DNA from: an uncultured Clostridia bacterium
Lineage (GTDB): Bacteria; Bacillota; Clostridia; Oscillospirales; Acutalibacteraceae
Direction of reading: 5' to 3'
Assembly (NCBI GenBank): GCA_945869905.1
Contig: CAMBQD010000043.1
Coordinates: forward strand, 1-7,506
Length of the DNA: 7,506 nt
Part shown: in pieces, positions 4,140 to 7,506 of the stretch
Numbering within the stretch: position 1 is the stretch's first letter
Layout of the letters: each line of letters starts with the position of its first letter
Position numbers and translations under genes: made by a program
Notes under the pieces: generated by a model
Databases searched by the model: none
What the model was told of the DNA's origin: nothing
What the model saw: only the letters and a program-made list of their open reading frames with translations

Positions 4140-6737
4140 ATGGCTAAGGAAATTATCGACAGTGTTGAAAAGCTTGAGTCAGAGCTTGCAAGAGTTCGTG
4201 CCGCTCAAAAAGAGTTTTCAACATACACTCAGGAGCAGGTTGACAAAATCTTCCTTGCTGCTGCAAAGGCTGCCAATATGGCAAGAATTCCCCTTGCAAA
4301 AATGGCAGTTGAGGAAACCGGTATGGGCATAGTTGAGGATAAGATTATTAAAAATCACTACGCCGCCGAGTATATTTATAACAAATATAAAAACACAAAA
4401 ACCTGTGGCGTTATTGAGGAGAATAAGGCATACGGCACTATGAGGATTGCGGAGCCTATCGGTGTTATTGCCGCAGTTATTCCCACCACAAATCCAACAT
4501 CCACAGCTATTTTTAAAACACTTATTGCACTTAAAACAAGAAACGGTATTATCATTTCACCTCACCCAAGAGCAAAAAAATCAACTGCTGCTGCCGCCAA
4601 GATTGTGCTTGACGCCGCTGTTGAGGCAGGTGCACCTGAGGGCATTATTTCTTGGATTGACGCTCCGTCCCTTGAAATGACAAATCTTGTTATGAAGGAG
4701 TCGGACATTATCCTTGCCACAGGCGGTCCCGGTATGGTTCAGGCTGCTTATTCCAGCGGTAAGCCCGCACTTGGCGTTGGCGCCGGCAATACTCCTGCAA
4801 TCATTGACGAAAGCGCAGACATATTAAAGGCTGTTAACTCAATTATTCATTCAAAGACCTTTGATAACGGTATGATTTGCGCCTCTGAGCAGTCCTGTAT
4901 TGTTGACAAAAAAATTTATAAAGAGGTTCGTAAGGAATTTGAGGACAGAGGTTGTTATTTCCTTAAGGACGATGAAATTGAAAAGGTACGTAAAACAATT
5001 ATCATCAATGGCTCTCTTAATGCAAAAATCGTAGGTCAGAAGCCCGTAACAATTGCGGCTCTTGCAGGGGTTAAGGTGCCTGAGAATACAAAAATTCTTA
5101 TCGGTGAGGTTGAGTCTGTTGACATCAGTGAGGAGTTTGCTCACGAAAAGCTTTCACCTGTTCTTGCAATGTATAAGAGCGAGGATTTCAGCGACGCGCT
5201 GGCTAAGGCAGAGCAGCTTATCGCAGACGGCGGATACGGTCATACATCATCTGTTTATCTTAACGAAACAACAGAGAGAGCAAAGATTGACGAGTTTGCA
5301 GCACGTATGAAGACCTGCCGTATTCTTGTTAATACTCCGTCATCTTTCGGCGGTATCGGCGACCTTTACAACTTTGACCTTGCACCGTCGCTTACACTTG
5401 GCTGCGGCTCATGGGGCGGCAACTCTGTATCAGAAAATGTAGGTGTTAAGCACCTGCTCAATATTAAAACCGTTGCAGAAAGAAGGGAAAATATGCTTTG
5501 GTTCAGAGCTCCTGAAAAGGTTTACATTAAGAAAGGCTGTCTGCCGGTTGCTCTTGACGAGGTTGGCACCGTAATGGGCAAGAAAAAGGTATTTATCGTT
5601 ACCGACTCCTTCCTTTACAACAACGGCTACACAAAGCCTATTACAGATAAGCTTGATTCAATGGGTATTGTTCATTCAACATTCTTTAATGTTGCTCCGG
5701 ACCCAACCCTTGCCTGTGCAAAGGAGGGTGTTGCCCAGATTAACGCCTTCCAGCCTGATTGTATTATTGCAGTGGGCGGTGGCTCCGCAATGGACGCGGC
5801 AAAGATTATGTGGGTACTTTACGAGCATCCTGAGGTAGATTTCTTTGACCTGGCAATGAGATTTATGGATATCCGTAAGAGAGTATATACCTTCCCTAAA
5901 ATGGGTGAAAAGGCATATTTCATTGCAGTTCCCACATCGGCAGGTACAGGCTCAGAGGTTACACCGTTTGCGGTTATTACCGATGAAAAATCAGGCACAA
6001 AGTATCCTCTTGCCGATTACGAGCTTATGCCGAATATGGCAATTGTTGATGCTGATTTCCATATGAATGCACCTAAGGGACTTACTGCCGCATCAGGTAT
6101 TGACGCAGTTACCCACGCACTTGAGGCTTACGCATCAATGATGGCTACAGAATTTACCGACGGCCTTGCAATTGAGGCTCTTAAGAATATCTTTGAATAT
6201 TTGCCAAGGGCATATGACAACGGTCCAAACGACCCTGTTGCAAGAGAAAAAATGGCTAATGCCGCCACAATGGCAGGTATGGCCTTTGCCAATGCCTTCC
6301 TTGGTGTTTGTCACTCAATGGCTCATAAGCTCGGCGCCTTCCACCACCTTCCGCACGGTGTTGCAAACGCACTTATGATTGATTATGTACTTGAGTTTAA
6401 TGCCGCAGAGGTTCCTGCAAAGATGGGTACCTTCAGCCAGTATGATTATCCTAAAACCCTTGCACGTTATGCTCAGATTGCAGACTCACTTGGCATAAAG
6501 GGCAGAACAGACGAGGCTAAGCTTAAGGGACTTATTAAAAAAATTGACGAGCTTAAAGAGTATTGCGGTATCAAAAAGTGCATTAAGGACTACGGCGTTG
6601 ATGAGCAGTATTTCCTTGATACTCTTGACGATATGGTTGAGCAGGCATTTGATGACCAGTGCACAGGTGCAAACCCAAGACTTCCTCTTATGAGCGAAAT
6701 CAAGGATATGTACCTCAGAGCATACTACGGCAAGTAA
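4140..6737 (+). CDS. adhE: Bifunctional acetaldehyde-CoA / alcohol dehydrogenase
   Basis: AdhE reduces acetyl-CoA to acetaldehyde and then ethanol, oxidising two NADH; the family forms long cytoplasmic spirosome filaments. The 865-residue product has both domains. The N-terminal ALDH-like domain (about 1-440) includes ATGGPGMVQAAYSSGKPALG and the catalytic Cys247 in GMICASEQS (E. coli Cys246). The C-terminal iron-dependent ADH domain has GGGSAMDAAK (546-555), PTSAGTGSEVTPFAV, and the metal ligands Asp655 and His659 (GIDAVTHALEAYAS), His725 and His739 (CHSMAHKLGAFHHLPHG), each two residues beyond the E. coli positions. It is slightly shorter than E. coli AdhE (891). I start at ATG 4140: GGAGG (4127-4131) is 8 bases upstream, and the ATG at 4125 overlaps that site and would add MEVNK. 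A promoter with two perfect Rex boxes precedes it, so it should be induced at high NADH/NAD+. No terminator is visible after it. Confidence 0.97.
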   Translation: MAKEIIDSVEKLESELARVRAAQKEFSTYTQEQVDKIFLAAAKAANMARIPLAKMAVEETGMGIVEDKIIKNHYAAEYIYNKYKNTKTCGVIEENKAYGTMRIAEPIGVIAAVIPTTNPTSTAIFKTLIALKTRNGIIISPHPRAKKSTAAAAKIVLDAAVEAGAPEGIISWIDAPSLEMTNLVMKESDIILATGGPGMVQAAYSSGKPALGVGAGNTPAIIDESADILKAVNSIIHSKTFDNGMICASEQSCIVDKKIYKEVRKEFEDRGCYFLKDDEIEKVRKTIIINGSLNAKIVGQKPVTIAALAGVKVPENTKILIGEVESVDISEEFAHEKLSPVLAMYKSEDFSDALAKAEQLIADGGYGHTSSVYLNETTERAKIDEFAARMKTCRILVNTPSSFGGIGDLYNFDLAPSLTLGCGSWGGNSVSENVGVKHLLNIKTVAERRENMLWFRAPEKVYIKKGCLPVALDEVGTVMGKKKVFIVTDSFLYNNGYTKPITDKLDSMGIVHSTFFNVAPDPTLACAKEGVAQINAFQPDCIIAVGGGSAMDAAKIMWVLYEHPEVDFFDLAMRFMDIRKRVYTFPKMGEKAYFIAVPTSAGTGSEVTPFAVITDEKSGTKYPLADYELMPNMAIVDADFHMNAPKGLTAASGIDAVTHALEAYASMMATEFTDGLAIEALKNIFEYLPRAYDNGPNDPVAREKMANAATMAGMAFANAFLGVCHSMAHKLGAFHHLPHGVANALMIDYVLEFNAAEVPAKMGTFSQYDYPKTLARYAQIADSLGIKGRTDEAKLKGLIKKIDELKEYCGIKKCIKDYGVDEQYFLDTLDDMVEQAFDDQCTGANPRLPLMSEIKDMYLRAYYGK

Positions 6738-6742
6738 ATATC

Positions 6743-6771
6743 TTGATTGCAGGGTTGTAATCAGCTATAAT
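6743..6771 (+). promoter_or_regulatory. Candidate promoter for the downstream phosphotransferase gene
   Basis: TTGATT (6743-6748) and a perfect TATAAT (6766-6771) with a 17-base spacer lie in the 51-base gap after adhE. Initiation about 7 bases downstream would leave a leader of only about 11 bases, with the AGGGGG ribosome site at or near the 5' end, so the message may be inefficiently translated from this promoter. Readthrough from adhE is an alternative, since no terminator separates them. Confidence 0.5.
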
Positions 6772-6788
6772 AAACAGGGGGTGTCTTT

Positions 6789-7506
6789 ATGGCAACTATT
6801 AAAGAAAGAGAACATAAAAAGATTTACCGTGACGGCGATAAGCTTGTTAAGGAGTTTGACGAAACCTTTACTAAGGCAGAGGTACTTAACGAAGCCCTTA
6901 ACAACGCAAGAATTGAGGAAACAGGCTTAAAAATTCCCAAGCTCCTTAATGTTTCAAAAACGGAGAACGGCTGGGCAATTACAAGAGAATATATCGAGGG
7001 TGAAACTCTTGCGGATTTGATGAAGAAAAATCCTGAAAAAGAGGACGAATACCTTGAAAAATTTGTTGACCTTCAGCTTGAAATTCATTCAAAGAAGGCT
7101 CCTCATCTCAACAAGATTAAGGATAAGATGCACGCAAAAATCAGTGCGTCATCCTATGAGGCAACCGTACGCTATGACCTTCATAACCGTTTGGAGGGTA
7201 TGAAAAAGCATACAAAGGTGCTTCACGGTGACTACTGTCCTTCAAATATTGTTGTTACTCCCGACGGCGAGTATTACATTATCGACTGGGCGCACACCAC
7301 ACAGGGTAATGCCTCAGCAGACGCCGCAAGGACTTATCTTATCTTTAACCTTCAGGGTAAAAAAGACCTTGCAGAAAAATATCTTAACCTTTTCTGCAAA
7401 AAGGCTGATATTGCAAAGCAGCTTGTACAGCAGTGGATGCCAATCGTAGCCTGCTCTGAAAGCGTTAAAAATAAGCCGGAGGAGAAGGAGCTCCTTGACT
7501 CTTGGG
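6789..7506 (+). CDS. APH/choline-kinase-fold phosphotransferase, 3' end beyond the window
   Basis: The frame is open for 239 codons from ATG 6789 to the right edge, so the gene is partial. The start has an AGGGGG-type SD 6-7 bases upstream. The protein shows the kinase-like small-molecule phosphotransferase signature: a Brenner-type catalytic loop in LHGDYCPSNIVV (His146, Asp148, Asn153) and the metal-binding IIDWAHT (Asp166-Trp167). An N-terminal lobe begins KKIYRDGDKLVKEFD and includes ITREYIEGETLADLM, similar to the ATP-side strands of the fold, and a helical region 90-140 precedes the loop. The family includes aminoglycoside, choline, homoserine and other kinases, and the substrate cannot be read from the sequence. 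An antibiotic-resistance role should not be assumed. It lies 51 bases after adhE with no terminator between, so partial co-transcription is possible, but no functional link to ethanol formation is evident. Confidence 0.82.
   Translation, partial: MATIKEREHKKIYRDGDKLVKEFDETFTKAEVLNEALNNARIEETGLKIPKLLNVSKTENGWAITREYIEGETLADLMKKNPEKEDEYLEKFVDLQLEIHSKKAPHLNKIKDKMHAKISASSYEATVRYDLHNRLEGMKKHTKVLHGDYCPSNIVVTPDGEYYIIDWAHTTQGNASADAARTYLIFNLQGKKDLAEKYLNLFCKKADIAKQLVQQWMPIVACSESVKNKPEEKELLDSW

Overview
The window looks like a chromosomal fermentation locus from an anaerobic Gram-positive bacterium, most likely a gut-type Clostridia (Oscillospirales/Lachnospirales-like). The reasons are the oxygen-sensitive pyruvate formate-lyase with its radical-SAM activase, a bifunctional AdhE, Rex-type operators with the clostridial sequence, purine-rich GGAGG ribosome sites, and moderately AT-rich coding DNA that favours CTT and GTT codons. 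I do not name a genus.

Layout, all on the + strand. (1) 1-2154: pflB, entering from the left edge. Its reading frame has an in-frame TAA at 34-36, but homology continues in the same frame on both sides, so this is a nonsense lesion, a sequencing error or a recoded stop. A strong intrinsic terminator (2165-2200) follows. (2) 2244-3172: an AT-rich two-gene cassette. It holds a small membrane/coiled-coil protein of unknown function and, joined by an ATGA overlap, a REP-associated tyrosine transposase (RAYT, HUH/Y1 family). The RAYT coding sequence itself carries two 27-bp REP-like palindromes in inverted orientation (2765-2791 and 2944-2970, 25/27 identical). (3) 3165-3875: pflA, whose ribosome-binding site and start codon lie inside the 3' end of the RAYT gene; a terminator follows at 3875-3919. 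(4) 3920-4139: regulatory region with two exact matches to the Rex operator pattern TTGTTAA-N4-TTAACAA and a good sigma-A promoter just upstream of the second. (5) 4140-6737: adhE. (6) 6789-7506: start of a phosphotransferase of the APH/choline-kinase-like fold, cut by the right edge.

Together, PflA makes the glycyl radical on PflB. PflB cleaves pyruvate with CoA to acetyl-CoA and formate. AdhE reduces acetyl-CoA to ethanol and regenerates two NAD+. The Rex boxes imply that adhE is de-repressed when NADH/NAD+ is high. The RAYT cassette separates pflB from pflA, normally adjacent genes, and joins pflA so closely that the RAYT stop lies beyond the pflA start. The most unusual features are the REP pair inside its own candidate transposase gene, the coupled unknown membrane partner, and the stop in pflB.
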